Source: a bacterium (GTDB lineage Bacteria > Actinomycetota > Acidimicrobiia > Spongiisociales > UBA5794). Taken from it: a DNA stretch of 64,000 nucleotides. Location of the stretch: NCBI GenBank assembly GCA_024228555.1, contig JAAETI010000912.1:1-64000 (forward strand), given 5' to 3'. Positions 9,460-23,525 of this stretch are shown piece by piece (within the stretch, counting starts at the first letter, position 1; every line of letters starts with the position of its first letter). The translations under genes were made by a program, and so were the position numbers. The notes below the pieces were generated by a model. It was not told the origin of the DNA, did no database searches, and saw only the letters and a list, made by a program, of their open reading frames with translations.

Positions 9460-10092
9460 CTAGGCGCGGCCCAGCCACAACAAGAGGAGATCCGGATCGA
9501 CTTCGGAGACCACAGGGTGTAGACCAGTTGGCAATCCCATACGATTGACGATCACGATCCGAAGCCCGGCAGCGGCCGCAGCGTCCGCCCCAACCGCGGT
9601 GTCCTCGACCGCCACCGAAGATGCCGCGTCGATTCTGAGCAATTCGACCGCTGTGGAGTACAGATCGGGAGCGGGTTTGCCGTTGTCGACCTCGTCACCA
9701 GCGACGGTGACCTCGAAGTAGCGATCCAGCCCGAGGATCTCCATTTTGAGGTTGAGGTGAACCCGCGAACTCGAAGACGCCACGCCGAGCGGTACCCCCA
9801 CCATCGCCAGTGCCTGAACCGTGTTGATGGCGTCCCCAAATCCAGTTAGATCGGTGCGGAATGCGTCGAGTAGGCAGCGGTCAACCTCCTGCAGAACATC
9901 CGACAGCGACGGCAGCGCAGCTCGCTCCAGAAAGTGCAGATAGGTGTCGCTGTCGGTTCTCCCGGTGCAAGCCAATACATCCGCGTCGTCGATGACCACA
10001 CCGTGCGGCGCAAGCGTCTCCTGCCACGCATGCCAAGAGAGCGGCTCGCTGTCGGCAAGAACACCATCAAAATCAAAGACAACGCCATTCAC
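9460..10092 (-). CDS. HAD-superfamily hydrolase (beta-phosphoglucomutase-like)
   Basis: VFDFDGVLADSEPLS, GVASSSSRVH, KPAPDLY, VEDTAVGADAAAAAG motifs. Confidence 0.92.
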   Translation of the reverse strand: MNGVVFDFDGVLADSEPLSWHAWQETLAPHGVVIDDADVLACTGRTDSDTYLHFLERAALPSLSDVLQEVDRCLLDAFRTDLTGFGDAINTVQALAMVGVPLGVASSSSRVHLNLKMEILGLDRYFEVTVAGDEVDNGKPAPDLYSTAVELLRIDAASSVAVEDTAVGADAAAAAGLRIVIVNRMGLPTGLHPVVSEVDPDLLLLWLGRA

Positions 10093-10541
10093 CGCACGGC
10101 CGCCTTGGCGATGCGGTCAATCTTCTTGCTCAACTCGCTTGCCACCAACGTATGGACAAGGCGCCCAAATGGTCGGGAAGCCTCCATCCGCTGACTGAGA
10201 CGGACTTTGGTGACTATGGCGTCGGCGGTCACCTGGGGATGGATCGCCAGCTCAAACCGAACAACGCCTTCCGATTTATCGCTCTCGAGCAGACATCGCA
10301 CACTGCTACCTGCATCCCAAGCGTCGATATTGACCCGCCAGGTCTTGCCGAAACGGCCGCGCCGCACAAACACGGTCTGGCCTGGTTTGGGCAGTTCCGT
10401 GCCCATATACCCAACCATGGCTACCCCGGCCCACTCGGCGACGCGAGATGGGTCCGCGATCAACGCCCAGACCCGGGCGGGGTCGGCGGTGACCATACGC
10501 TCTGCAACCACGACGATTTGTTGACGGTTCCCGTCGCCCAC
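10089..10541 (-). CDS. SRPBCC family protein (polyketide cyclase/START-like)
   Basis: ERMVTADPARVWALIADPSRVAEW N-terminus typical of the family. Confidence 0.75.
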   Translation of the reverse strand: MGDGNRQQIVVVAERMVTADPARVWALIADPSRVAEWAGVAMVGYMGTELPKPGQTVFVRRGRFGKTWRVNIDAWDAGSSVRCLLESDKSEGVVRFELAIHPQVTADAIVTKVRLSQRMEASRPFGRLVHTLVASELSKKIDRIAKAAVR

Positions 10542-10546
10542 CAGGG

Positions 10547-11998
10547 TCAGCCTCCCTGTGCTTTGCTCCGGATCAAGCTCGAAACAACCTTGGGATCGGC
10601 TTTGCCTCGCGTTGCCTTCATCACCTGGCCGACGAGGAATCCGATCGGCTTCATGTCCCCGTCACGCAGTCGTTCCAGCACATCGGGATTCTCGGCGAGG
10701 ATCTTTTGGACTTCAGCGTCAAGCGCTCCTTCATCCGAGATCTGGGTGAGATCATGAGCCGAGGCGACATCGCCCGGCGCACCTTCGCCCGCCAGCACAT
10801 AGCCGAGTACATCTTTGGCTGCCGTGCTCGACAAACCACCCGCTTCAACCATCTGACCCAGTTCGTGTAGATGCTCGGGGGCGAGGGCGGTGTCGCCAAG
10901 CTCGACCTCATTGCGACGGAGGTAGGCGACCACCTCCCCTGTCAACCAATTGCCGACCTGTTTGGCATCGGCACCGAGGCTGGCCGCCGCATCAAACATC
11001 TCTGCAAGGTCAATGGCTTCCACCATCGTCGCAGCCGCCTGCCGTTCCACACCGGCATCGGCCAGGCGACGGCGACGGGACGCGGGCAGTTCGGGGAGTG
11101 AAGCGGCGACACGGTCGCGCCACTCATCGTCCACCCGCAAAGGGACCAGATCAGGTTCTTGGAAGTAGCGATAGTCCTCGGACTCCTCCTTGGACCGCAT
11201 CCCAGCCGTCGTTCCCGAACCCTCATCCCAATGCCGGGTCTCCTGCTTCACCGTGCCTCCACCCTCGAGGAGGGCAATTTGGCGTTGGATCTCATAAGCC
11301 GAAGCCCGGTGCAGTGAACGCAATGAGTTCATGTTCTTCACCTCGGCGCGGGTCCCGAATTCCTCCTGCCCGACGGGCCGAACGGAGATGTTGGCATCGA
11401 AGCGCATACTCCCCTCCTCGAGCCGAACGTCAGAAACGCCAAGGCTGCGAACCACGCGCTGCAACTCAGCGGCGTACGCCCGCGCCTGCTCGGGAGAACG
11501 AATATCCGGCTCGCTGACGATCTCGACAAGCGGAACCCCGGCCCGGTTGAAGTCGAGCAAGGAATGGTCGGCGTCATGGATACGACCGGTTTCGCTGCCA
11601 TGCACACTCTTGCCCGTGTCTTCTTCCATATGGACACGAGTGATCCCGATGGTGACTTCTTCGCCGTCCACATCGATGTCGAGGTGACCGTTGATGCACA
11701 GCGGAATGTCGTACTGCGAGATCTGGTAGTTCTTCGGTAGGTCGGGGTAGAAGTAGTTCTTCCTGTGAAACAGCGAATGCTCGACCAGCTCGCAGTCGAA
11801 GGCAGCACCAATACGCAGTATCCCTTCGATTGCCTCCTGGTTCGGAACTGGCAATGCCCCTGGCAACGCCAGACACACCGGACAGACCATCGTGTTCGGC
11901 TCAGCCGTGAAATCGACCGCACAACCACAGAACATCTTGGACTTGGTCTGCAACTCGACGTGGATCTCAATGCCGATAACGGCTTCCCAATCAGTCAT
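10547..11998 (-). CDS. gatB: Asp-tRNA(Asn)/Glu-tRNA(Gln) amidotransferase subunit B
   Basis: [40 protein letters not shown]-terminal YqeY/GatB domain. Confidence 0.97.
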   Translation of the reverse strand: MTDWEAVIGIEIHVELQTKSKMFCGCAVDFTAEPNTMVCPVCLALPGALPVPNQEAIEGILRIGAAFDCELVEHSLFHRKNYFYPDLPKNYQISQYDIPLCINGHLDIDVDGEEVTIGITRVHMEEDTGKSVHGSETGRIHDADHSLLDFNRAGVPLVEIVSEPDIRSPEQARAYAAELQRVVRSLGVSDVRLEEGSMRFDANISVRPVGQEEFGTRAEVKNMNSLRSLHRASAYEIQRQIALLEGGGTVKQETRHWDEGSGTTAGMRSKEESEDYRYFQEPDLVPLRVDDEWRDRVAASLPELPASRRRRLADAGVERQAAATMVEAIDLAEMFDAAASLGADAKQVGNWLTGEVVAYLRRNEVELGDTALAPEHLHELGQMVEAGGLSSTAAKDVLGYVLAGEGAPGDVASAHDLTQISDEGALDAEVQKILAENPDVLERLRDGDMKPIGFLVGQVMKATRGKADPKVVSSLIRSKAQGG

Positions 11999-13476
11999 GC
12001 GGGCAACACCTCCGAGGTCGCCAATGCCGGTCGCGCATCGAAACCGGCGAGTCGCTCCACCTCTGCGGCAACGCGGAACAGTTGCGCCTCATGCAGGGCG
12101 GGCGCCATGATCTGGAACCCGATTGGCAAACCACCATCGTCGAGACCGATTGGTACCGATCCAGACGGGTCACCGGCAAGGTTGCTGGCGATGGTGCAGA
12201 CGTCTGCGTAATACATGCTCAGCGGGTCCTCAGTACGCTCCCCGATTGGGAAGGCCGTCGTCGGGCTGGTCGGCGAAACCAGGACATCAACCTTCTCATA
12301 TGCGGCTGCAAAGTCATTGCGCACCAGCGTTCGCACCTTCTGTGCCTGGCCATAGAAAGCGTCGTAGTAGCCAGCCGACAACGCATACGTTCCGAGCAGA
12401 ATGCGACGGGTGACCTCAGGCCCAAAACCTTCGGCGCGCGTCTGCGCCATCATGTCTTCAGTGGTCTCTCCATCGACCCGAAGCCCGTAGCGAACGCCAT
12501 CAAACCGAGCCAGATTGGCCGACGCCTCGGCGGGGGCAATGAGGTAGTAGGCAGAAAGGGCGTATTCGCTTGCGGGGAGGGAAACCTCACTCACCACCGC
12601 GCCAGCGTCGGCCAGTGCTTTGTACATCGCGGCGCAGGCCTGATCCACCTGGGGGTCGATTCCGTCACCGGACAGCTCCTTGACGATACCGATGCGCATC
12701 CCGGCAACACCGGCGTCGAGCAGGCTGGATATGTCCGGGGTATCCCCGCGGTAGCTGGTGGCATCACGGATGTCGAAGCCTGCGATGGCCTCGAGCATGG
12801 TGGCCGCATCGGTGACGGTTCTCGTAAACGGACCGATCTGATCCAGCGATGATGCAAAAGCAATGAGCCCATAGCGACTGACCACGCCATAGGTCGGCTT
12901 GACGCCGACCAGACCACAAAGCGAAGCCGGCTGGCGGATTGAGCCTCCGGTGTCGCTGCCGAGAGCGGCGAGAGCCGAGCCGGCGGCGACCACAGCAGCC
13001 GAACCACCCGACGAACCACCGGGTACCCGATCGGTATCCCAAGGATTCCTGGTCGGGCCGAACGCCGAGTTCTCTGTCGAGGACCCCATGGCGTACTCGT
13101 CGAGATTCGTCTTGCCCATAATGACGGCGTGATGTTCCTGCAGCTTGGCAACGACGGTCGCATCGTACGGGGGAACATATCCGGCGAGGATCCTTGATCC
13201 TGCCGTGGTTTCCATGCCTCTGGTGCTCATGTTGTCCTTGAGCGCAATCGGGATTCCCTGCAGCGGCCCACGGTCTTCGCCAGCCGCAAACGCGGCGTCG
13301 GCCGCATCGGCCCCCGCCCGTGCCCTGTCTTGGTCGAGGGTCAGGTAGGCATGCAGATGCGCTTCGGTTACCGCCGCCCTGGTGATGGCGGCGTCAACAA
13401 GATCACGGGCCGTGAATTCGCCACTGCGAAGACCCGCTCCGGCGTCTGCAATGGACAGGTCGGCAAGGTCCGTCAT
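11995..13476 (-). CDS. gatA: Asp-tRNA(Asn)/Glu-tRNA(Gln) amidotransferase subunit A
   Basis: Amidase signature [32 protein letters not shown]. Confidence 0.97.
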   Translation of the reverse strand: MTDLADLSIADAGAGLRSGEFTARDLVDAAITRAAVTEAHLHAYLTLDQDRARAGADAADAAFAAGEDRGPLQGIPIALKDNMSTRGMETTAGSRILAGYVPPYDATVVAKLQEHHAVIMGKTNLDEYAMGSSTENSAFGPTRNPWDTDRVPGGSSGGSAAVVAAGSALAALGSDTGGSIRQPASLCGLVGVKPTYGVVSRYGLIAFASSLDQIGPFTRTVTDAATMLEAIAGFDIRDATSYRGDTPDISSLLDAGVAGMRIGIVKELSGDGIDPQVDQACAAMYKALADAGAVVSEVSLPASEYALSAYYLIAPAEASANLARFDGVRYGLRVDGETTEDMMAQTRAEGFGPEVTRRILLGTYALSAGYYDAFYGQAQKVRTLVRNDFAAAYEKVDVLVSPTSPTTAFPIGERTEDPLSMYYADVCTIASNLAGDPSGSVPIGLDDGGLPIGFQIMAPALHEAQLFRVAAEVERLAGFDARPALATSEVLPA

Positions 13477-13763
13477 GACTCCCCCAGGATCCGGGGGACA
13501 CGGAAGAATTCACCGTCTCGTTGCGGAGCTTGTTCGAGCACCTCGTCACGATCGAGTGATGGCCTCACCTCATCCAGACGAAAAGCGTTCGTCATCGGCA
13601 GCGGGTGTGAGGTTGGGGTGACACCATCGGTGGGCAGGGCACCAACCCGTTCGGCGTGTTCGAGGATGTCTACGAGTTGAGCGCCGTACCCCACTAGCTC
13701 CTCCTCGGAGAGGGCCAGTCTCGCCAACTTTGCAACTTTTGCGATATCAATTTCTACAGGCAT
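13473..13763 (-). CDS. gatC: Asp-tRNA(Asn)/Glu-tRNA(Gln) amidotransferase subunit C
   Basis: [14 protein letters not shown]...DILEHAERV; overlaps gatA. Confidence 0.93.
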   Translation of the reverse strand: MPVEIDIAKVAKLARLALSEEELVGYGAQLVDILEHAERVGALPTDGVTPTSHPLPMTNAFRLDEVRPSLDRDEVLEQAPQRDGEFFRVPRILGES

Positions 13764-13808
13764 GCGCCGGAGACTACTGCGCCGTGGGCACCATCACAGC
13801 CACGGCCG

Positions 13809-14909
13809 CTAGTCATCGCCCAAGAGGTCAGCCAGCTCCTTAGACGAGTCTTCAGCCCCATCAACCAGGAGCTCCCGCAGCACCGCGTATGCCTTGTCCA
13901 CGTTGGCGAGGGGCACAGACTCCGCAGCCTGGTGAGCCAGCCCAGGGTCACCGGGCCCGTAGTTGATGGCGTCAATTCCTCGCATGGCAAGACGGGCGAC
14001 GTCGGTCCACCCTTGCTTGGCAGAACGCTCCGCCCCTGCGATCGCCACCAGACGATCCAGATGCGGGTTGTCTTGAACGACGGCTCCTGCGGGGGCGCGG
14101 TCCTGTATGACAACCCGGTCGGCGCCGGCGGCGATCTCGTGCAGCCGGCGCTCGGCTTGCTCGATCGAGTAGATCGGCGGGAATCGATAGTTCAGGTTGA
14201 TGCGAAGACTGGATGGCAACACGTTGTTGGCAATTCCACCGTGGGCCTGGGTCACCGAGAAGACCTCATGAAACTCGAGCCCATCGATGTCGACCAGCTC
14301 TGGCTGTCGCTCGTGCATCGCAGCCAGCCACGCCCCCGCCTTCGTAACGGCATTCTGACCCAACCAGGGCCGAGCACTGTGGGCGGCTTTGCCATCGAAG
14401 ATCACATCGGCGTTCATCGCTCCGTTGCACCCGAGCTCTACACCCAGATCGGTCGGTTCCAAAACGATCGCAAACTCGCTGTCAGCCAACCAAGATGCCT
14501 TATCGAGGACTTCCTCGAGACCGTTCTCGTCCGCAGGGCCCTCTTCCTTGTCATAGAAGACCGCGACCACGTCGTAGGGGCCGCTGCGCACCGCATCGTC
14601 CTCGAGTAGATGGATCATGACGGCCAGCCCCGACTTCATGTCAGCAGTACCCACGCCCGCCATACGACCGTTCTCGACGATCGGTTCGCCATTGTCCTGG
14701 ATCGGAACCGTATCAAAGTGGCCGAACAGCGAGATGAGCGGTCGGCCTGTTTGCTGGCCAACGACGAGCGCGTTACCAATCCGGGTCACATGCTGCATCG
14801 TCCAGATCGGCAACAGACGCTCCGCGACTGCTGTGCACAACCGCCCCTCGTTGCCTGTGACGGAATGAATCGAAACCAACTCGGCAAGTGTCTCGTGGAG
14901 CGGGTTCAT
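13809..14909 (-). CDS. dapE: Succinyl-diaminopimelate desuccinylase (M20)
   Basis: SLFGHFDTVP, GVGTADMKSGLAVM, DKEEGPADENGLE; ATG 14909 overlaps the dapD stop. Confidence 0.92.
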   Translation of the reverse strand: MNPLHETLAELVSIHSVTGNEGRLCTAVAERLLPIWTMQHVTRIGNALVVGQQTGRPLISLFGHFDTVPIQDNGEPIVENGRMAGVGTADMKSGLAVMIHLLEDDAVRSGPYDVVAVFYDKEEGPADENGLEEVLDKASWLADSEFAIVLEPTDLGVELGCNGAMNADVIFDGKAAHSARPWLGQNAVTKAGAWLAAMHERQPELVDIDGLEFHEVFSVTQAHGGIANNVLPSSLRINLNYRFPPIYSIEQAERRLHEIAAGADRVVIQDRAPAGAVVQDNPHLDRLVAIAGAERSAKQGWTDVARLAMRGIDAINYGPGDPGLAHQAAESVPLANVDKAYAVLRELLVDGAEDSSKELADLLGDD

Positions 14910-15724
14910 ACCGGCACCTCGAAGACCCGCAACGCCTCGTTCAGTGAGGTTTTGCGATCCGTCGACGACGAGCGGCGCCCGATGATGAGAGCGCATTGCA
15001 GATCATACGAACCGGACGGGAATTCCTTGGGCCGAGTGCCTGGCACGACAATGGCCCCAGCCGGGACCCGCCCCCGGTATTCGACGGGCTCCGCACCGGT
15101 GATGTCGATGATGGGGGTAGATAAGGTGATCGTGGTGTTCGCCCCGAGCACGGCCGCCTCCTCGATAACGGTTCCCTCCACGACAATCGAGCGGCTCCCA
15201 ATGAAGGCACCGTCCTCGATGATCACCGGACGGGCACCGGGCGGCTCGAGCACCCCTCCGATTCCGACCCCGCCGCTGAGATGCACATCGCGGCCAATCT
15301 GGGCACACGACCCAACCGTCGCCCACGTATCGACCATGGTCCCTTCACCTACGTAGGCACCAATGTTGATATAACCCGGCATGACCACAACACCCGGCTC
15401 GCAGAAGGCTCCGTAGCGGACGGTCCCCGGGGGAACGACACGAATGCCGGCCTCGGCAAGACCGTGCTTGACCGGGATCTTGTCGTGGTACTCGAACGGC
15501 CCGCTGTGGGTCGTCTCCAGCTGGGCGATCCGGAAGTAGAGCATGATCGCTTCCTTCACCCATATATTGACCTTCCAGTCTCCGTCGACCTTCTCGGCAA
15601 CACGCACCTCACCCCTATCGAGAGCAGCGATCGTTCGCTCGATTGCCGCAACCGCTCCATCGAGCAGGCTGAGATCCTCGTACGCCGCTTCGATCAACTT
15701 GCGATCGTTCATCAACTCAGACAC
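14906..15724 (-). CDS. dapD: 2,3,4,5-tetrahydropyridine-2,6-dicarboxylate N-succinyltransferase
   Basis: Hexapeptide-repeat left-handed beta-helix (VVMPGYINIGAYVGEGTMVDTWATVGSCAQIG); GTG 15724 is the plausible start. Confidence 0.93.
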   Translation of the reverse strand: MSELMNDRKLIEAAYEDLSLLDGAVAAIERTIAALDRGEVRVAEKVDGDWKVNIWVKEAIMLYFRIAQLETTHSGPFEYHDKIPVKHGLAEAGIRVVPPGTVRYGAFCEPGVVVMPGYINIGAYVGEGTMVDTWATVGSCAQIGRDVHLSGGVGIGGVLEPPGARPVIIEDGAFIGSRSIVVEGTVIEEAAVLGANTTITLSTPIIDITGAEPVEYRGRVPAGAIVVPGTRPKEFPSGSYDLQCALIIGRRSSSTDRKTSLNEALRVFEVPV

Positions 15725-16857
15725 TGAACCAACACCTCCACAGCGTGTTCGCACTCCTCCAATGTGGGGACCAACGCCAGCCGTAGATATCCCTCACCGC
15801 CCGGTCCAAAGAAACGCCCCGGCGACACAACCACTCCCGATTCCAGCAACAGACCACTGGTCGCCAAATCGTCGTCGACTCGTATCCACAGATAGAGACC
15901 GGCATGGGAGGCGACTACCTCCATACCCAGCCTTTCGAATGCGGGGCGGAGGATGGCTCGTTTGGCAGCGAATATCTCGCGCCGAACGGCGGCATGTTCA
16001 TCATCGTTCCAGGCCGCGGCTGCCGCGGCCTGGACGAATTCGGGCGATGCGGTACCCGTAGCCGTTCGCAGCTTCTTGAGCGCCCCGATCGCGTCAGCAT
16101 CGCCGACGATGGCCCCCGATCGGTATCCGGTCATCCCTGATCTCTTCGACAGCGACAGGAACGACAACACACCCGATGCTCCTGGTCCCGCTACCTGCAA
16201 CGAAGACGCAGGACCCTCGGGATAGACATCCGGCTCGTATACGTCTGCGTAGCATTCGTCGGACAACAGCAGCGCATCATTGGCACGCGCAACGGCCAGC
16301 AGATCCTCGAGATCCCGACGGGAGGTAACCGCACCGGTCGGGTTGTGCGGGGTGCAAATCCAAGCAAGCCGCGCCTGTGCCCAGACGTCGGCGGGGACAT
16401 CGCCTGCCCTGAGCACGAAGTCCCCGCGCAGTGTGACCGGGTGCGTCCTCGCCCCAGCGAATAGAGCTCCTCGTTCATACACCGGGTAGCCGGGACTGCC
16501 GTAGATGACAACGTCATCGGGAGCGACAAAGGCAAGCGGTGTGTTGAAGACTGCCTCCTTCGACCCTGAGGTCGGAATCACCTGTGTCTCGGGATTGACA
16601 GCCACTCCGAACCGGCGTTGCAGATAGTCGGCGATAGCCCGGCGCAGCTCACCAATACCGGCAGTGATCGGGTATTGAGAGACCGCGGGTACTGCTGCCT
16701 TCAGCGCTGCAGGGATGAATTGCGGGGTTGGCTCCCGCGGATCCCCGATAGAGAAGTCGATAACAGTGAGGCCTGCTTCGCGCATCGCTCGCGCCCGCTC
16801 GTGGACCACAGCAATGGGATATGAGCCGAGTTGCTCGAGAACAGGATTGAATCGCAT
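15712..16857 (-). CDS. dapC: Succinyldiaminopimelate transaminase (class I/II PLP aminotransferase)
   Basis: FNPVLEQLGSYPIAVV, HNPTGAV, SLSKRSGMTGYRSG; context with dapD/dapE. Confidence 0.9.
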   Translation of the reverse strand: MRFNPVLEQLGSYPIAVVHERARAMREAGLTVIDFSIGDPREPTPQFIPAALKAAVPAVSQYPITAGIGELRRAIADYLQRRFGVAVNPETQVIPTSGSKEAVFNTPLAFVAPDDVVIYGSPGYPVYERGALFAGARTHPVTLRGDFVLRAGDVPADVWAQARLAWICTPHNPTGAVTSRRDLEDLLAVARANDALLLSDECYADVYEPDVYPEGPASSLQVAGPGASGVLSFLSLSKRSGMTGYRSGAIVGDADAIGALKKLRTATGTASPEFVQAAAAAAWNDDEHAAVRREIFAAKRAILRPAFERLGMEVVASHAGLYLWIRVDDDLATSGLLLESGVVVSPGRFFGPGGEGYLRLALVPTLEECEHAVEVLVQCLS

Positions 16858-16898
16858 GGCGCCACGCTAACCGAATTTCCGTTCCCTTCCCGCGCCTT

Positions 16899-17306
16899 AT
16901 GATCCCCCCTGTGAATCGATATCGCGTCACCTACACACTCTTGGGTCTAGCTCTCGCCGCAGTTGCGATCGGGGCCATCGTCTTTGCGCCATCCGGCGGA
17001 CTCACCGACGTGCCCGAAGCACTCGAATCGTATTCGCCGGAGAATGAGTCGACCGTGCTCCGTCAAATCCAGATCGAAATCGACCTGCCGGTGAACTACG
17101 AGATCGTCTTGGTCGTTGACGGAGTCACCATCCCTGACTCAGAGATCGAAGTCATCGAGGAGACCGGGAAGTTCACGTGGCGCCCAAGCGACACCACCAT
17201 CATTCCGGAGTGGACCGTCGGGCTGCATACAGTTTGGGTTCGCTGGGATCGCACCAGTGGTCTGCCGGATCCCGATGAATGGATATGGACCTTCCGCGTC
17301 CAGTAG
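16899..17306 (+). CDS. Hypothetical membrane-anchored protein with Ig-like/CopC-like domain
   Basis: N-terminal TM segment, then beta-rich region ending TVGLHTVWVRWDR...WIWTFRVQ. Confidence 0.55.
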   Translation: MIPPVNRYRVTYTLLGLALAAVAIGAIVFAPSGGLTDVPEALESYSPENESTVLRQIQIEIDLPVNYEIVLVVDGVTIPDSEIEVIEETGKFTWRPSDTTIIPEWTVGLHTVWVRWDRTSGLPDPDEWIWTFRVQ

Positions 17307-17315
17307 GAACCGGGA

Positions 17316-20246
<2,931 letters not shown>

Positions 20247-20250
<4 letters not shown>

Positions 20251-21311
20251 CGGATCGCCTCGCTGATCGTCCCCCCGCCCAACACCTCATCACCCGCATA
20301 GAACACAGCTGCTTGGCCCGGTGCGACCGCAAGCTGGGGTTTCTCAAACAGCACATGCCAACCATCGCCGTCGTTGTCGAGACTCGCCGGAACCGGTTCA
20401 GATCGGTAGCGAATCTTGACTGCAATGGCCCGCTCCAGTGGTGGACCGTCCGCGATGAACGAGACGTCCTCAACACGACAACCGGTCGCCAGAAGCTCCT
20501 CGCGGGTGCCCAGGACCACCGTCGACGTCTCAGGCTTGATATCGACGACGTACCGACGATCGCCAAGGGCGACCCCGAGGCCGCGCCGTTGACCGATTGT
20601 GAAGTCAACCATTCCTTGGTGCTCAGCCAGATGAGTGCCGTCGCTCATCACCAGCGGACCGGGGCGGGCTGCCTCCGGAAAGCGAGACCTGATGAAGTCG
20701 CGGTACGAGCCGTCCCCCACAAAACACAGGTCCTGGCTATCTGGCTTGTCGGCCGTACGTAGCCCCAGCTTTGTCGCATACTCTCGTACCTTGATCTTGG
20801 TCATCTCGCCCACAGGGAGCCGCACCTTGGCAAGATCTCGTTGCCTGAGCATGTGCAACACGTAGGACTGATCCTTGCTGCCGTCCACCGCACGAATCAG
20901 GTGGTACCCCGATGCATCCTTTCGGATGCGGGCATGATGTCCAGTGACCAGCACGTCGCAACCAAGAGCTGCCGTCCGCTCCAGCAGCACACTGAACCGG
21001 ACCCTGCGATTGCATTCAATACACGGGTTCGGCGTCTTCCCAGCGGCATACATTTTACCGAAATGATCGACAACCTTCTCGGTGAACTCGTCGACGTAGT
21101 CGAGAACGTAATACGGAACTTCAAGTTGAGCGGCCACACGGCGTGCATCTTCGGAATCTGACACCGTGCAACAGCCGGCCAGCGGCATCTCGCCGTTCTC
21201 GCTCTCCCACTGCTTGAGCGTCACGCCGATAACGTCATAGCCTTCATCCTGCATCAGTGCAGCCGCCACGGAGCTGTCGACACCACCCGACATCGCAACG
21301 AGTGCCTTCAT
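20247..21311 (-). CDS. mnmA: tRNA 2-thiouridine(34) synthase
   Basis: VAMSGGVDSSVAAAL, TPNPCIECNR, DQSYVLHML, DLCFVGDG. Confidence 0.96.
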
Positions 21312-22444
21312 CGCAGACTGCCAACGGTCGTGGCTATCTGGCGAGCCGCAACCAACCCATCGTCAGATTCGCTCGACCAGCCAAAACTGATTCGAACACA
21401 TTCAGCGGCGGCCACCTCCGCCATCCCCATGGCGTCGAGAACGTGCGAGACCTCGATTGCCCCGCTGCTGCAGGCTGATCCCGCCGCCGCGGCCAGTCCG
21501 TCCTGGTCGAGGCGAATCAGAAGTGTCTCCGCGGCAACACCGGGGATGCGAAAGTGACTGTGCTGGACGAGGCGCTCCCCCGATTCCCCCGTTATCTCGA
21601 GATCTGGGATCGCGGCACGCAGAGTCGCCTCAAACTGGTCTCGGACCGATTCAATCCGGTTGTGAAGATCGTCGCGCTCGCTCGCCGTCTTGTCCATGGC
21701 CGCAACCATGCCGACTATCGAGGCAACGTTGTGGGTGCCGGACCGTCGTCCCAACTCCTGGCCTCCACCGTGGACGACAGGCTCCAACTTGATCTCGCGG
21801 GGAACATAGAGGAGACCGACACCTTGAGGTCCGCCAAACTTGTGGCCGGCTAGCGAGATCATGTCACAACCGGTCGTATCAACCGTGATGGGTTCAGTAA
21901 TGAATGCCTGCACTGCGTCCGTATGCATCAGAGCCGACGGTGATTCCTCATGCACTGCAGCCGCGACCTCTTTGATCGGAAAGACGACGCCGGTCTCGTT
22001 GTTGGCCGTCATCACCGAGACGACAGCAGTGTCGCTGTCCACGCACGCCACGATCTCGGCTACATCGATGGCACCGTCGGGGTCGACACCGACCCGGGCA
22101 ACGCGGCAGCCCAACATCTCCACAAACGCGGCAGACTGCAGCACCGCATCGTGTTCGACTGCGGTCGTGACCACGGAGCGACGTCCGCCTTCAGCGAGAG
22201 CGCTGCCCACAACCGCAAGATTGTCGGCCTCGGTCCCGCCGCCGGTGAAAACGATCTCCAGGGGGTGTGCCGCTCCCAAGATCGCAGCGGCTTTCTCTCT
22301 AGCTTCCTCTAGCGCGTTCTTGGCACGCCGCGACACACCGTGGATCCCTGACGGATTACCGAAGGAATCGTCGAGAAGCGGAGCCATGGCAGCCCGGGTT
22401 TCGGGACGTACTTTGGTTGTGGCGGCGTGGTCGAGGTAGATCAT
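21308..22444 (-). CDS. Cysteine desulfurase (IscS/NifS family)
   Basis: MIYLDHAATTKVRPE, SLAGHKFGGPQGVGLLYV, GSACSSGAIEVSHVLDAMG; ATG 22444. Confidence 0.94.
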   Translation of the reverse strand: MIYLDHAATTKVRPETRAAMAPLLDDSFGNPSGIHGVSRRAKNALEEAREKAAAILGAAHPLEIVFTGGGTEADNLAVVGSALAEGGRRSVVTTAVEHDAVLQSAAFVEMLGCRVARVGVDPDGAIDVAEIVACVDSDTAVVSVMTANNETGVVFPIKEVAAAVHEESPSALMHTDAVQAFITEPITVDTTGCDMISLAGHKFGGPQGVGLLYVPREIKLEPVVHGGGQELGRRSGTHNVASIVGMVAAMDKTASERDDLHNRIESVRDQFEATLRAAIPDLEITGESGERLVQHSHFRIPGVAAETLLIRLDQDGLAAAAGSACSSGAIEVSHVLDAMGMAEVAAAECVRISFGWSSESDDGLVAARQIATTVGSLR

Positions 22445-22502
22445 GAGTATTCCAGTCTGGCAGACGTGAGTAGCCTCCAGAGCGGCCGTATCGAGGAGAG
22501 TC

Positions 22503-23519
22503 ATGAGAGCTTTACAGCTAGTTGCCCCTGGTCTGCCTTTGGAACTCAGGGAGATCGCAACACCGCAGCCGGGCGCCGACGATGTTGTCGTCGATGTCGT
22601 CGCTTCGGGCATCTGCCGCTCCGATGTTCACTATCGCTCTGGTTTTCCCAAGGTCGGGCCACTGCCGCTGACTCTTGGCCACGAAGTCGCCGGCACCGTT
22701 GCTGCGGCGGGTCCGCAGGTCGCTGGATTCCAACCAGGTGACCGGGTCTGCGTGCACTATCAAGTCGGCTGCGGGTCGTGCGACTACTGCAAGAGGGGAT
22801 TCGAGCAGTTCTGCCGCGATGGCAAGATGATCGGGAACGGACGTGCCGGCGGCTTTGCCGACCAGATCATGATTCCGCAACGGAACGTGATCAGGGTCCC
22901 CGATGCCGTCCTTCTGGACCACGCCGCGGTGATGATGTGTTCGTCGGCAACCTCGCTCCACGCGCTGCGGAAGGGGCGGCTCGCAGAAGGCGAGTCGGTA
23001 GCGGTGTTCGGGGTCGGTGGTCTCGGCATGTCGGCCATCCAACTTGCTTTGATCGAGGGAGCGGAGACGGTCTTTGCCGTCGACTTCAACGAGACAAAGC
23101 TGGCTCGCGCCAAGGAGCTCGGTGCCGTCCCCGTCAACGCCAACCTCGGTGCGGTGACCGAGATCCTAGAGAATGGGGGTGCAGATGTTGCCCTCGATCT
23201 GGTCGGCTCCGCAGCAGTCATGCAGCAATGCCTGGCAGCATTGGCACCGATGGGAAGGGCAGTTGCGGTCGGGTTAACGCCAGACACATTCCAGGTCGGT
23301 CCGTACACCGACCTGGTATCGGGCGAGTCAGAGCTCATCGGCGCCTCCGACCACCTGGCCTCCGAGATCGTCGAACTACTCGGCCACGCCGCCTCAGGCC
23401 GGCTGGTGCTCGACGACATCGTCGAACGCTCAGTCTCACTGACGGCCGAGTCTGTGAATGCAGCCCTCGACGACCTCGAGCGGTTCGGAAACACCATCCG
23501 GACCGTGATTGCGCCCTAG
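22503..23519 (+). CDS. Zinc-dependent medium-chain alcohol dehydrogenase
   Basis: GHEVAGTV, GCGSCDYCKRGFEQFC, VFGVGGLGMSAIQLA. Confidence 0.93.
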   Translation: MRALQLVAPGLPLELREIATPQPGADDVVVDVVASGICRSDVHYRSGFPKVGPLPLTLGHEVAGTVAAAGPQVAGFQPGDRVCVHYQVGCGSCDYCKRGFEQFCRDGKMIGNGRAGGFADQIMIPQRNVIRVPDAVLLDHAAVMMCSSATSLHALRKGRLAEGESVAVFGVGGLGMSAIQLALIEGAETVFAVDFNETKLARAKELGAVPVNANLGAVTEILENGGADVALDLVGSAAVMQQCLAALAPMGRAVAVGLTPDTFQVGPYTDLVSGESELIGASDHLASEIVELLGHAASGRLVLDDIVERSVSLTAESVNAALDDLERFGNTIRTVIAP

Positions 23520-23525
23520 ACGGGC

